This document shows, piece by piece, positions 40,447 through 51,749 of a DNA stretch of 64,000 nt. The notes under the pieces are model-generated. The model searched no databases and was not told where the DNA came from. It saw only the letters and a list, made by a program, of their open reading frames with translations. The translations under genes and the position numbers were made by a program. The DNA lies in NCBI GenBank assembly GCA_016110215.1, contig JADWQD010000010.1:1302001-1366000 (forward strand). Reading direction: 5' to 3'. This stretch comes from Capronia americana. Taxonomy: Eukaryota; Ascomycota; Eurotiomycetes; Chaetothyriales; Herpotrichiellaceae. Position 1 is the stretch's first letter. The number at the start of each line of letters is the position of its first letter.

Positions 40447-41913
40447 TCACAAATCCACGTCCTCTTCATCATATTGATCCCTTACGACCCTGTAGAGGTA
40501 ACATGTGCTCACAACAGCAGGGACTTGGTTCGTGACGAACATGTCAATATCTGTAGCCTCGACAAAGTCATATAGGGCGTTCCTAACACTGCTGTCCAAT
40601 CCCCTGCGCAGTTCGCCGTCTTGGAAAGGTACCACTCGACCGGCATCGCCGTACTCGATTAGCTGGAAGGGGTCGTAAGGATATGTCGGAGACAGTTTGT
40701 ATGTGGCAGCCAAGACAATGACGGGCTTTCGATGAAACTTGGCTGCTTTCACAACAGCCTTGCTTCCGGCAGCAGCAACAATCGATCCATCCTCCAGCAC
40801 GGCATGGGCGTCCAGTATCACTTTGTTCGCGCGAGACATAGCGGCGAATATAGCTGAGTCTGGTATCATGACCACAGTGATACCCGCTGAGGTTAGAGTC
40901 TTGGAGAATGAGTCATTCGGCAAATTATCTTCATCCTCTGCAATCACCTCCTGATTGCCCGTGAGCAAGGCATGTGTCTGCTGGTGATTGTTGGGGTACG
41001 CTTCAGCATGAATGACCGTAAATTTCCGCTTCGACGCGGCTCTGAGCAAGAATCTTTGGACGGTCAGGGATGAAGAATAGGTGAATATGCTTTCGTGAGG
41101 GTGAATTTGGTCGAGTGCAGCGGCGGAGATTTCATCATCAGCGCCATTTATTTCGTCGACGATTTCCTTGATTCCATGTATGACTTCGGGTCGGAGATTC
41201 TGCAGAAGACCAGATGCTCCTAGTTGGGGAGTCCCAGTACCGCTGCGGTTTGAGGGCGAGTCAACGCCACCCAGATGTCTCATGGTTGGATGGGCATTGA
41301 TGCTGAACATGGAAGTCACCGGGCGGGCAGTGGTCTCCGCCGCACCGGTTCGTGAGGTTAACAGGGGAGGCCGAGAGGTGCCCGGCCCACGCTGAGGTGA
41401 TGGACTGGAAGACGACAGACCGTTCGGCAGGGTGTGGAGTGCAGAAGGTCTCAAGTGATGGGGAGTATCCAAAGGTGTTTCGAGCGGGCTATCGTCGGCC
41501 ACGGAGGTCCCATCATCTCCTCCCCTTTGGCCGGCAGCGTCCTCCTCATCTTCTTCTCGTATTACGCTCAGCACTCGGCGGACAATATTGCCAACGGCTG
41601 GCTCATGCGGGGCAGCTTCGATCAACTGCTTGCCCACCTCCTTGACTCTAGTTATCAGTCTCTCTGAGTCGGCTTGCTTGGTCACTTCGACGGTTCGGAG
41701 TAGAAGAAGAGTGGTTACAACGGCGCATCGTTTTGACCCTTTGACCTGGCGTCTCTTGAACAGACTCAACGTCTGTTAGCAGGAATCGTGGAGGTTGGTG
41801 GCATTCAGGACTTACGAAACTAGATATGCCGTAGCAGATTCCAGAGACTCTGTGGATAGGACTCTCTGGAAGCTGGCAAAGCCCGGCGTTGAGGGAGCCG
41901 TGGTCGGCGCCAT
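40447..41913 (-). CDS. GCD7: Translation initiation factor eIF2B subunit beta
   Basis: Exons 41913-41816 and 41764-40447 give 471 residues. eIF2B beta belongs to the regulatory subcomplex of the guanine-nucleotide exchange factor for eIF2, target of the eIF2-alpha phosphorylation response. The N-terminal helical domain includes LVSLFKRRQVKGSKRCAVVT. A long Ser/Pro/Gly insertion (about 120-190) is poorly conserved. The Rossmann-like C-terminal domain is clear: ALDQIHPHESIFTYSSSLTV, FTVIHAEAYPNNHQ, AGITVVMIPDSAIFAAMS, VILDAHAVLEDGSIVAAAGS, FHRKPVIVLAATYKLSP. The intron must end in GAG (acceptor at 41765-41767); the CAG touching the CTAAC branch site would put an immediate stop in frame. Shares a 684-bp promoter with NEM1. 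Confidence 0.94.
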
Positions 41914-42597
41914 AATGTTCGCCCTTCAGCAGCAACAGTGGAGTTAACGATGTATGACTATCACCAGGTGATGTTGGTTGGTGTGACTCTTGAGGCCGGG
42001 GGAGGACTGTAGGTGCGAACAGCTTCACGCAGTTTCTCTTGCTTCTAGGGCCAAGCGTGCAGAGGATATGCCGTCTCTTGCTTCTACGACCAGGCACGTA
42101 AAGGATCTGCCGTCTATTTCAGGTCATGCAATCTGGGCCAAAGTCCGCGACGTGCGTGCGTTTTCATTGTTTGGTGACTCGCATGCTCCAAAATCGAGAC
42201 GCGGAAGTGGGACCCGGTCTGCCTTCGCCCATCCCGCATCGCCATCCACAACCGAGTTCTTGATCCGATCAGCTGCGCCAGCCAGCCACCCTTCCACTTC
42301 CACTCTTTCGCTCCTCCTCTTGCTCATCGAGCGCCTAGCCAGGCCTGACCTTGTCGACTTCGCTCTTGCCATCACTCGTTTGTCCCGGCGATAGCCGCTG
42401 AGATCCTCGAGAAGTGACAGCGTACCCTCCCCTAAGCTATGTGAGCATATCGTGTCATCTCTTCGCATCCTGTCGCCCGCCCCCCCACCGTCGCAGAGCA
42501 CCCATGCAAGCACGATAGCCATACAAAGACCACCGCTGCGACAAGTGGATGCGCCGGTTATTACCGACCTACTCGTGGCCGTCTTCTGGTACGGGAG
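41914..42597. promoter_or_regulatory. Divergent promoter GCD7 / NEM1
   Basis: Contains a C/T-rich tract around 42285-42330 and open frames without family features. No discrete element identified. Confidence 0.5.
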
Positions 42598-44167
42598 ATG
42601 AACTCCCTCAACCTCATTTCCTCCCGAGTTATCGGACAGTCAACAACACCTTCCCGTCCTCGCTCCAGGTCACAGGGGGACCATCTGAAGCAAGATGCCG
42701 CAGACGATGAATTTAGAGGGAGGCCATACAGCTCCGAGCTCACCGCGCAGATCAAGAAGGAGTCTGGGCCTCTCTTTTCGGAGAACTTATCTGCGGAACC
42801 GGCTGCCGGTGAGGAGGATGAGAAACGTCCCTTGCTAGGAGACATTACAGCGACTCCAACAGGTTGGCCTATCTGGGTCAAGAGACTTGCGGATGCTATC
42901 ACTGCCGTTCTGGCTGCAATCGGTGCTCCTGTCGTATATGTCGCGAAGTGTTTCAGGTCTCAAAACGGCACGTTTACCATTGTCCCTGGATGGGTGCGAC
43001 CGGAACGAGGGCCGAATGGCAGTACGACAAAGGGCATCGGTTTGACGAACCCTTCGCAGGAAGGCACATGGGACTCCGAAAAGCCTACACGGCCTACAAA
43101 CCGCGTTTTACAAGAGACAAAGCTGAGGCACTCGTACTCGAGCGACTCTCTGGAGACGACCACATCCGATTCAGACGCTGAGCAACGGAAGGCTGAGCAG
43201 ACCAAATCGCGCGCGAAGCCCAAGCGCGAGAAGGCATCGCGTGAAGATTCCGAGACCCGAAGATCCTCCATCAGAATCAAGGAGCAGAATGACCCTGCCT
43301 TCAAGAGGCGGAAGCAGAAGAAGGGCACCAGCCCTCTGGCTGACTCCGCTCCTCTAACAGTCGACAACATCAAGTCGCCCAGGTCACCTTCTCCTTCGTT
43401 GAGAATAACAAGATATCCCCACGCTCCTCAACCACCGCGGCCCCTCGTTCCTCGAAGACAACCCTCGTACGCCAATGCCATTCCCAGGGCCCCTACCCGT
43501 TACGGACCTCCTTTACAGCAGAAAACGCTGATTTTGGACCTCGATGAGACTTTGATCCACTCTTTAGCGAAAGGCGGTCGCATGTCGTCAGGCCACATGG
43601 TGGAGGTCAAGTTGAACGCTCCTGTGGCCCTGTCTGCGCCTCAGCCAGGACAGGCAGCATCCGTGCTTGGGCCTCATCATCCTATCTTGTATTACGTGCA
43701 TAAGCGACCCCACTGTGACGAGTTCCTCCGCAAAGTTGCAAAATGGTACAAGCTGGTCGTCTTCACGGCTTCGGTGCAAGAATACGCAGACCCCGTCATC
43801 GACTGGCTCGAGCAAGAGAGGAAGTATTTTGCAGGCAGGTACTACAGGCAGCATTGCACGTTCCGCAACGGCGCGTACATCAAAGATCTTAGCAGCATCG
43901 AGCCTGATTTGAGCAAGGCCATCATTCTGGACAACAGTCCCGTCAGTTACATTTTCCATGAAGGTAAGCACGCCTGGTCGTCACTTGCAAGCACCGAAAC
44001 TGATGTGGATGGGTTCAGACAACGCAATCCCGATCGAAGGATGGATCAACGACCCTACGGATAACGATTTGCTTCACTTGATACCCATGTTAGAGGCCTT
44101 ACAGTACGTGACGGATGTGCGGGCGCTGTTGGCGCTACGGAGAGGAGAGGCAGAGGCAGCCTCGTAG
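42598..44167 (+). CDS. NEM1: Nem1-type nuclear envelope phosphatase (CTDNEP1/Dullard)
   Basis: Exons 42598-43963 and 44019-44167 give 504 residues. Nem1, with Spo7, dephosphorylates the phosphatidate phosphatase Pah1/lipin at the nuclear envelope/ER and so controls phospholipid against triacylglycerol synthesis. The start MNSLNLISSRVIGQ is typical. A hydrophobic segment at about 95-115 (AITAVLAAIGAPVVYVAKCF) is the membrane anchor. A basic disordered linker leads to the HAD-type FCP1 domain with catalytic LILDLDETLIHSL (DLDET, nucleophile Asp), KLVVFTASVQEYADPVIDWL, KDLSSIEPDLSKAIILDNSP, and after the intron DNAIPIEGWINDPTDNDLL. The intron splits the codon before DNAIPI and is canonical. Confidence 0.96.
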
Positions 44168-44810
44168 AATCTAACGTGTGCACTGTTGGGATGAGACATG
44201 CACACGCTGAAGAAGACCTTGTTTGATTTCCTGTACAAAAGAAGCCTTCGCATGCTCGTGCTGATATTGACAATGCGAGGAACTTGTGTGATATCGCCTA
44301 GCTCGTACGAGGACAACACGGAGCCCACGGAAATGTGGGCTACTGACCAATCCCCGCAGATCAGAGGACGGAACCAGCACTAACGTGTCCCGGCGTGTAT
44401 CTCATCCAACGGTGAGCGCTCTAGTACACGTTTATGACACCCATTCGCTCATCGTAGGGCGCCTGCGGACCGTCTGCCAGTAATGGGTGCAATTGTGCAA
44501 TATTGGTGATGATGGGCGCAGGTCGAGTCGCACCATGCACCATGCACCCAGACTCACCATTCTCTCAATTCTCTCTTCCATCATTATCTTCTCTTATTGC
44601 CTTTTTGCTTTGTACCATATACACTGCGTCTATTCCTGCCTCTGTCTTTACGGCTCCAGCGTTATCTCTGTCAGCATTTTATTTCCGTCAGCCCACACTT
44701 CCCTTGAGTGCGCTTTTTCAAGTACTTGTACCTGGCACTGTTTCACTCTTCTTTCCTTCATTTAGGACCAAGGCTTCAACCGGGCCTAGTGGGATGGCGT
44801 ATATTGGACA
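44168..44810. promoter_or_regulatory. Tandem intergenic: 3' of NEM1, promoter of EamA transporter
   Basis: From about 44555 to 44765 the sequence is C/T-rich, as in a fungal leader. Nothing else identified. Confidence 0.5.
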
Positions 44811-46514
44811 ATGTCAATGAACACTTCCACTCCAGATGGCCTTACACCAGACACGCCTTCTTCGAGCGACAGCACCGTGGTAGCCTCCCCGTCTAGCTGG
44901 AAGGAATTACCAACGCTGGTCAATGATACGGCCCAGCCGGATGTCAAGCCCTCATACCTCGACGTCCCATCCTTTCGCCCTTCCCTTGACAGCACATATT
45001 CAGAACTCACCGAGCTCTCGTTTCAGTCGAATGAATTACACAGCCAACATCCTCTGGTTCGACGTATATCCCACAATGGCGCCGCCGCAAGCCAGAACCA
45101 CCGGCCGGCAACATCCCGCTTCCGGGCGGCCTGGGATTCGTTCATCGAGACGAACTATGGTGCAATTCTGGTCCTAGCTTCACAAGGCTTTGGCACCGGA
45201 ATGAATATTAGTACTCGACTGCTCGAAACACCCGGTCCGCATGGCGAACCAATGCATCCATTCCAGATACTATTCGTTCGACAATCCATTACCGCCGTCA
45301 TCTGCACAGCCTATGGCATGTCCACCAAGAAGATACCCGACTTTCCATGGGGCCAACGCGGCATCCGCTGGCTACTTATCCTCAGAGGCGTGGCGGGCTT
45401 CCTCGGAGTATTCGGCCTATACTTCAGTCTGCTGTATCTCCCACTCAGCGAGGCGACGGTGCTCGGTTTTCTTACTCCCATCCTCACCTGCTATCTCTGC
45501 AGCTTCATCATCCCTGGTGAGACCTTCACCGGACAGCAGCAGTTGGCCGGGTTCGTCAGTCTTTTCGGTGTCCTCTTCATTGCTCGACCAACGTCTCTAT
45601 TTTCGATGACTACCTCGTCAACACAACCTTCAGACGCAACAATGTCACCCCCCTCGAACTCTACCGTCGCTACAAATGACCCTCAACACATTACTTCGGA
45701 GCAGCACCTGGCGGCCGTAGGTCTTGCGATGCTCGGCGTCGTTGGTGGCACTGGCGCCCTGACCTCGATTCGCGTCATTGGTGAACGAGTCCATGCATTT
45801 ATCAGTATCAATTACTTCAGCTGGTGGTGCAGTATCGTGTCACTTCTTTGCTTGGTTATCTTCAAAGACGTCAAGTTCCGACTGCCAGGAAACGGCACCG
45901 AGTGGGGTCTGCTCGCCATGCTCGGCGGCTGTGGCTTCATCATGCAATTCCTGCTTACAGCTGGTTTGGCATACGGTGGCCCCGGTGATGATCAGAACGA
46001 GAAACAACCAGGCAATCAGATCAGGGATCTCGAAAGCACCGGGCCCCCTCATCTCCACCATGGCAGCCGGAGCAGACCGAAATCCAAAGCATCGGGTACT
46101 CGAGCGACAGCCATGTGCTATACGCAGATGCTCTTTGCCCTGACGGCTGACAAATTCATCTTCGGCATTAGCCCTGATACGATGAGCTGGATAGGCAGCG
46201 TACTGATCCTCGCTGGCGCTGTGTGGGTGGCTGCTGCGAGGGACACAGCCACGAAGGATAAGAATGGCCAGGCCGGCAATGGCAGCGCACGTCACCACTC
46301 GGCCTTTGGCATGTTAAGAAGAAAAGGAACTTCGGGGCCGGAGGCTACTCATGAAGAGGCCGTAGGATTGATGAATGGTCGCGATGACGGTAACGATATC
46401 TATGACGAACATGATGACGATGTGGTTGCGGGACGACGGGATGGCCAGCACAGTAAAGGTCTTGAAAGTGTGGAGATGCATGAACTACGACCAACAACCA
46501 GCAGTGTGAGCTGA
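44811..46514 (+). CDS. EamA/DMT-superfamily membrane transporter
   Basis: A 567-residue intronless gene. A Ser/Thr-rich cytosolic tail of about 110 residues precedes the first membrane span (YGAILVLASQGFGTGMNIST). Further spans include ILFVRQSITAVICTAYGM, WLLILRGVAGFLGVFGLYFS, LYLPLSEATVLGFLTPILTC, and QLAGFVSLFGVLFIARP; after a hydrophilic loop come VGLAMLGVVGGTGALTSIRV, YFSWWCSIVSLLCLVIF, GLLAMLGGCGFIMQFLLTAG and MSWIGSVLILAGAVWVAAAR. Two EamA repeats and about ten spans resemble SLC35G-type drug/metabolite carriers. A hydrophilic insertion in the second repeat (DDQNEKQPGNQIRD and on) is unusual. Substrate unknown. The C-terminus is acidic and His/Asp-rich. Confidence 0.88.
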   Translation: MSMNTSTPDGLTPDTPSSSDSTVVASPSSWKELPTLVNDTAQPDVKPSYLDVPSFRPSLDSTYSELTELSFQSNELHSQHPLVRRISHNGAAASQNHRPATSRFRAAWDSFIETNYGAILVLASQGFGTGMNISTRLLETPGPHGEPMHPFQILFVRQSITAVICTAYGMSTKKIPDFPWGQRGIRWLLILRGVAGFLGVFGLYFSLLYLPLSEATVLGFLTPILTCYLCSFIIPGETFTGQQQLAGFVSLFGVLFIARPTSLFSMTTSSTQPSDATMSPPSNSTVATNDPQHITSEQHLAAVGLAMLGVVGGTGALTSIRVIGERVHAFISINYFSWWCSIVSLLCLVIFKDVKFRLPGNGTEWGLLAMLGGCGFIMQFLLTAGLAYGGPGDDQNEKQPGNQIRDLESTGPPHLHHGSRSRPKSKASGTRATAMCYTQMLFALTADKFIFGISPDTMSWIGSVLILAGAVWVAAARDTATKDKNGQAGNGSARHHSAFGMLRRKGTSGPEATHEEAVGLMNGRDDGNDIYDEHDDDVVAGRRDGQHSKGLESVEMHELRPTTSSVS

Positions 46515-48469
46515 TTGTCTCTCTGGCTATCTGCTGCCACCGCACGGGAGACATGCTGGGCTCATCTCAAGCCCAGGTAGGGAAGGGAGGTACAGGCGCT
46601 ATACAGGAAAAAGGGGAAGAGGAGCAACCCAAGAGTCTAGACACAGGATCTACCCAGGACATAGTACGCAGCACAGTATGGCGCAGTGGACCTGTTGTAC
46701 CTATCCCAGAGGGTACTATACTACATTTCGCATACAGTACGTAGCTGGAGTCATGATTGGCATGGGAGCGACAATCAAAAGTATATACGCATGTGGGTTT
46801 TCCACATAATGCAACACCGCGTCTCTGTACCATCTTCCTCTAAAGAGCGGACCGTCACCATTGTGGCTAAAGTTGTGGTCCGTCGAGTGTAAAACAGATT
46901 GTTGAAAAACGTTGTAGACTGCCCTTTTTCGCAGCTGCGACTCTCCCACTTGCTAAGTCGATACATCCAAGTGAGGGCCACCAGGAAGATGTGCCCTCCA
47001 TTCCGTAGGTTGGTTACGCCCTCCTAATCAGAAGGGTCAGACGGACGTCGCGTTCTCGCCATCTTAGAGGCGGCCAGGAGCCTTCGCCCACTCGACCTGT
47101 CGGCAAGCAGTTGGGCCATCCTACCTCATCCTATCCTCTTGTCATGGCGAATTGAGACCGAGGTGAGGGATGTGATATATTGCCAATGATGAGTCCATGG
47201 CACAATTCTCACCCCACTGAACATCCTTCTAGCCAGACTTGGCCCATGGTGGAGTTTACCAAGCCAATGCCAGGTAGGATCAGGTTTCAGACCCCGGTGT
47301 TGTCGATTTGTGCTGCCCTACTCTGAATCAGTGATTCGAGGGACCAACTGAATATGTCCTTCTTGGTTTCATTTATTCGAGCGTAATGCACGAGCCGGGC
47401 TGGCCCAAAATGGTGGGTCAAAGCTTGCCCAGATTGAGCGGCGGCCTTCAGCTTGTCGAACTGGCGGTGCCATGACCTGTATTTGGACATCTGGGCTGTA
47501 AACGTGCCCGCTGTCCATGGAAGCGTCCGTACGACATACCGGACCGGCTTTCCGTCAACCACACGCAGCCCGCCTCGTCCATCTGGCGTTGTCTTCCCCC
47601 GGCCGAGGTAAGGGTACCGAGCAGTGCAGGGTAAGCCCATCACCGCATCTTGAGACACCACATGCTCCGGTCTGTTTTGGATACACGCTCTCCCGTGACA
47701 TCGACGAACGATATTCAAGCTCACTTCCACGCCTCCTCACGGGGGTCATACTGTCAATGCAGCATAATTCGGTCCCTGTAAGCTGAAGACTCGCAGTACT
47801 CGGGAGAGCATGCCAGAGACTCATAACAAACTTTCGACACAAACGTTTCGCGCTTCCTCGACCGTAAAAACAGCATACGGACTTTCAGAGAGATCTCCAC
47901 GATCCTTCCGGTCCAGGGCCGGAATGCCTCTCCCCAGAGTTCCAAGGAGAACGGCTCGATCCCAAACGCCGGGATATTATGGAGAACCCCCCCTCCGTGC
48001 GTCAGTCCGGTAAAAAGGGAAGCTTCCACATCGCAATTGTATCGCTGTTGCTGGACTGTAGCGCAAAGCATACTCGGCATAGTGGTGCTAATTAACTGTT
48101 GCTTCAATGCTGCGCCGTGTTCTTACTACGGTGAACCACAAGGGCTTATGCGCGGTTCGGCGGAGCTCGACGTCAAAACAGCATCCAGCCAGCTCGCCAG
48201 CTTCCCTCTGGATAAAGTCAAGATTGCTGCCACTTTCTCATTCTTATTCCTAGGAAACCTCCCGTGCAGGAGCCGAACTCTCCTCGAGCCCTATTCTCGC
48301 CACTGCCACCTAGCTAAAAGACTGTCCACAGGAAACCTTTCACAAGTCGTCCATTAATTTTCAATCAACTTCTTCTCGATTAGGCCAAGCTAGGTCAGAC
48401 GGCAAGACAGTCGCAGAGGACTTCAATCCACATACACATCCCGCTGGTGAAGCTCTGCAGTCGCCCCCA
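46515..48469. other. 2-kb region without a confident gene
   Basis: Lies between the EamA transporter stop and the MIC12 start. Two minus-strand open frames of 117 (47754-48107) and 147 codons (47287-47730), both with ATG starts, stand almost end to end, but no domain is recognisable. They may be remnants or exons of one unannotated gene. MIC12's promoter occupies the right end. Confidence 0.45.
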
Positions 48470-49146
48470 ATGGGCTTTACAACCGGCTTTGTAAGTTGCC
48501 CATTCATCCCTGTAACCGTCCAACTTACTTCCGTACTTGGGCTAACAATCTGTAGCTCGGGGGCGCAACTCTGACGTACTCAGTCCTCTACCTCGGTCTG
48601 TACATCCATCGCGCCAACCGCAACGTCCAACGCACCCTCCTATCCCAACAATCTGCACTCCTCAACAGCGTAGTCGAGCCTTTACCGCCACTCCCCGACC
48701 CACCAGCATATGAAGTCCGTCGCGCCGGCCTGGCTGAACAGTTAAAAGATCGATGGAATCGCGAGGTCGAGAAGCTCGTCGTGAACGTGCAACAGACGGA
48801 TTGGACGGCCGTCAGGGAAGATGCGGAGCAGAGACTAGCCGGGCTTTGGCGGACTGTGAGGCAGAGTGAAACGGGGAAGGAGGTCGAAGGGAGAGCAAAG
48901 GAGCTAGGGGAGCAGGTACGGACAGGCGTCAAGGAGACGGTCGCGGAGGGACGGGAGAAACTAAGGGAGACGGTCGACTCGGGGAAGGAGAAGGTGAAGG
49001 AGGCAGTAGACCTGGGGGGTCAGAAGGTGAAGGAGGCGGTGGGCGCCGGGCGGGAGAAACTGGAGGACCTCGGAAGAGCAGGGGAGGAGAAGGTGGAAGA
49101 GAAAACGTCGTCGGGACGACCGAAGAGATTGCTCGAAATTGGTTGA
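48470..49146 (+). CDS. MIC12: MICOS complex subunit MIC12
   Basis: Exons 48470-48490 and 48556-49146 give 203 residues. MIC12 (yeast Aim5) is an inner-membrane protein of the MICOS complex that shapes crista junctions. The N-terminal membrane segment is assembled across the intron: MGFTTGF joined to LGGATLTYSVLYLGLYIHRA. Then comes a helical domain: LSQQSALLNSVVEPLPPLPD, LAEQLKDRWNREVEKLVVNV. The C-terminal 85 residues are imperfect amphipathic 11-residue repeats (VKEAVDLGGQ, VKEAVGAGRE, LEDLGRAGEE) resembling LEA/apolipoprotein helices. The first coding exon holds only seven codons, so a simple frame search finds only an internal start. Confidence 0.85.
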
Positions 49147-50199
49147 GCTCCCGTCCCCCTTTCCCACACCCTTTGCACACCGAGAGAGCTCTCTGGACCT
49201 TGTCGTCTCGGATCCTTGTCCTCACCTCACTCGAAGTTCCGGTTCGTCGTCACTCCGTGAACAAGCCTCGCCACGGCGGTCAGGGAACAGCTTCAACATC
49301 CAATCTCCCTTCTCAAGAACGAAATCCAGAACGTCGTGGCACGGACTAAGCTCTGACAGAAATCCGACTACACAGCTTCGGCAGCATAGAAGCAACGCCA
49401 GGAGCTCCTCCCTTCATTCAATCCGAGGGTCCAGGTCCTGCTCTCTCCGAGGGACCTTTCGTCAAGATCGATGATCCGTTTCCGACGGTCCCCCCTCTAC
49501 AATTATCGTGCCCCGGAGACTATCTATCCCGTCGGCGCGAAGTTCGTCGTCCTGCACCTCTCGACGGCATGGTGAGCTCCATAGGTCTGCTCGGTGCTGC
49601 TGCTGCTACTGCTCCGTCACCTTGGGACAAGTCAAGGTATGGTCTGAGTGCTGCAGAGCCGGGCCTCTCATATCACAAGAGAACAATGGACAGCTCCGAC
49701 GAGAGAACATAACAGAGGCAGGTGGTATTTATGAGATACTGTGTAGTCGCGAGCTGTCAAGATTGCATGTGATAGTCCATGGTTATGGTTGTGAAGATTT
49801 CAACGTCACGTTTTCCTTGTAATTCTGGGAGATAGTCATTGGCTATCTCTACTCATCAGGAGCTTTCTGCTCGCGAGCCAACATCAATTGCCACGCATAT
49901 CTTTCCTTGGATTTGCCTCCTCGATGAAACATGCCTTGCCTTTCTCTCTAACTCGTGGCCGCCCGCCGCCATTTCGAGTGTATGAAAATTGGAGGCGGAA
50001 GCGCCGATAACGCCATGCATACGCGAGTAGTCCCTCTGCAAACATCGTGTGTCCTCCCAATCGTAAAATCAATCTCGGTGGTAAAATTCCTGGCATGGGT
50101 TTTTCCCTTTTTTCTTGGAAATACGTCGTCATCATCATCAATGGTCATTCTCTGGGCGTTCCTGCTGGATTGAGCCAGCCACCCCTTGGACAACATGTA
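49147..50199. other. Intergenic, convergent 3' ends
   Basis: About 1 kb between the stops of MIC12 and the coiled-coil gene. Short GCTGCTGCTGCTACTGCT run near 49595-49615. No supported gene. Confidence 0.55.
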
Positions 50200-51285
50200 T
50201 CAGGGAGCGCTCGGGGTCGACGTCCCCGTTGCCAACGCCAGCTCATTCGCCCGCTGCAGACTCTTCTCTAAATCCCTCACCCTGGCCCTCAATGCCTCAT
50301 TCTCCCTCTTCACGGCCTCGAGCTCGGCTCTCTGCAACGCTGCCTCTTCGTACCTCGCTTGGGCGAGCGCCGCGTTTGAGCTGGGACTCCTCGTCATGGC
50401 AGCATGTGGGGCAACTGAGGCGGCATCAGCGACATTCGAGGACACGGAACTGCGATGCGGGTACGCATATGCCCCCTGCTGCGAGACGTGTGGTGAGGAC
50501 GTGATGGAGCTTGAGCGAAAGCCTGATGCCGAGGTGGAGTTCTGCCTGCTCATGTCGGGTCTGGACATTTCCATGCTATGTCGAGCACTCGCCTGCACGG
50601 ATTGATCTCTCGGTGCCGCCACGCCGGAGACGCTCGTGTTCGCCGCATTGACCAGGCCTTCTCGGATCGAGCGTGCTGAGCGGGTAGAGAGGTTTGACGA
50701 GGAGCGGTGGCGGCGGGTTGTGGTTGGGATGATGGCATTGCCGCTCGTGTTTGCGCTATAGGGGTCGGCGGAAAAGAAATGGTCTGAGGTAGAGGATGTA
50801 GTGGAGGCGACGGAGGCAGTTTGAGCTCGGAGCGCGGAGAGTTCGCGCGTAAGGCGATTTACCTGGGCGGATCGAGAGCGTCAGTTATGTTCCCGCAGAG
50901 AGTCCCTAGACCAGGCAGGGACGCTCACAATGCTCTCTTGCTCCTTTTCCAGCTCCAAGTGTAGTTCAGCTGCTGTCAGAGGTCTGGGGTGACGGATTGG
51001 CCCTGTATTCAATTTCGTCACTCAATATCTCGTGATCTGATCTGCATTTAGAAATCTCGTCGACTGACCTGGCCCTATCCCGACTCCTGTATTGTCCATC
51101 ATAGCGGCCTGTGCCGGTCGAGGAGAGTTCGGCAGACTGCTGTTCTGGGGTAGAGGTGGAGGAAGCATCTGTGTCGACGTCCTTCTCGACGCTGTCAATG
51201 ACGGCGGTCGAGGTGCGGCAGGTGTGGGAGCCTGCGGACTGGATACGCCTTGCGGCGACCTGGGGACGGAGTTTATATCAGGCAT
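50200..51285 (-). CDS. Conserved fungal coiled-coil protein of unknown function
   Basis: Exons 51285-51069, 51002-50929 and 50862-50200 give 317 residues. The N-terminus is Pro/Ser-rich (MPDINSVPRSPQGVSSPQ, then MMDNTGVGIGPGP). The first intron joins GPGPIRHPRPLTAAELHLEL to a helix EKEQESIVNRLTRELSALR. The middle is Ser/Thr/Ala-rich and disordered. A second coiled coil closes the protein: AALAQARYEEAALQRAELEA followed by VKRENEALRARVRDLEKSLQ. I recall similar proteins in other filamentous ascomycetes but know no function. Both introns are canonical (66 bp each) and restore continuous helices, which supports the gene model. Confidence 0.78.
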
Positions 51286-51749
51286 TCTCGAGTCTAGTGC
51301 TAGAGATGTTCAAGGCGCTTGGTGAAAGGCGTATATGAACAGGACTTATTGGACCGTCTTTCTCAACTTTCAGGCATCAGATGGTGAAGCAGGAGCGGAA
51401 GTTTAGCATGAAGTGACTGCCCCCGGAGCAAGGGAGGGTCCAGACACGTTCAGCGCTCAGTGGTATTGTCTATGATAAGCGAAATGAATCTATCCAAGGG
51501 GATCGAGTTGCCTCTGAGCAGTCAACACGAAGGATTGGGTGCGGTCTCGCAAGCCAACCCGCAGCGGATGCTCCTTTGAGCACCGAAGTGAAACATGTGG
51601 TCGCGACGCGCCTAGCGCCAAGATGAGCAGCGTCGCTGAGTCTACGAGGACGCTTTCAGGGCTGCCCCTCTCTCACCTTTTGCAAGCGTTTACTTGACTG
51701 CTCAACAAACCGACACTCGAGCAAGGGACTTGCAAACAGAATCCACTCT
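51286..51749. promoter_or_regulatory. Upstream region of the coiled-coil gene and of the acetyltransferase relic
   Basis: 464 bp between two divergent frames. Nothing specific recognised. Confidence 0.45.
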
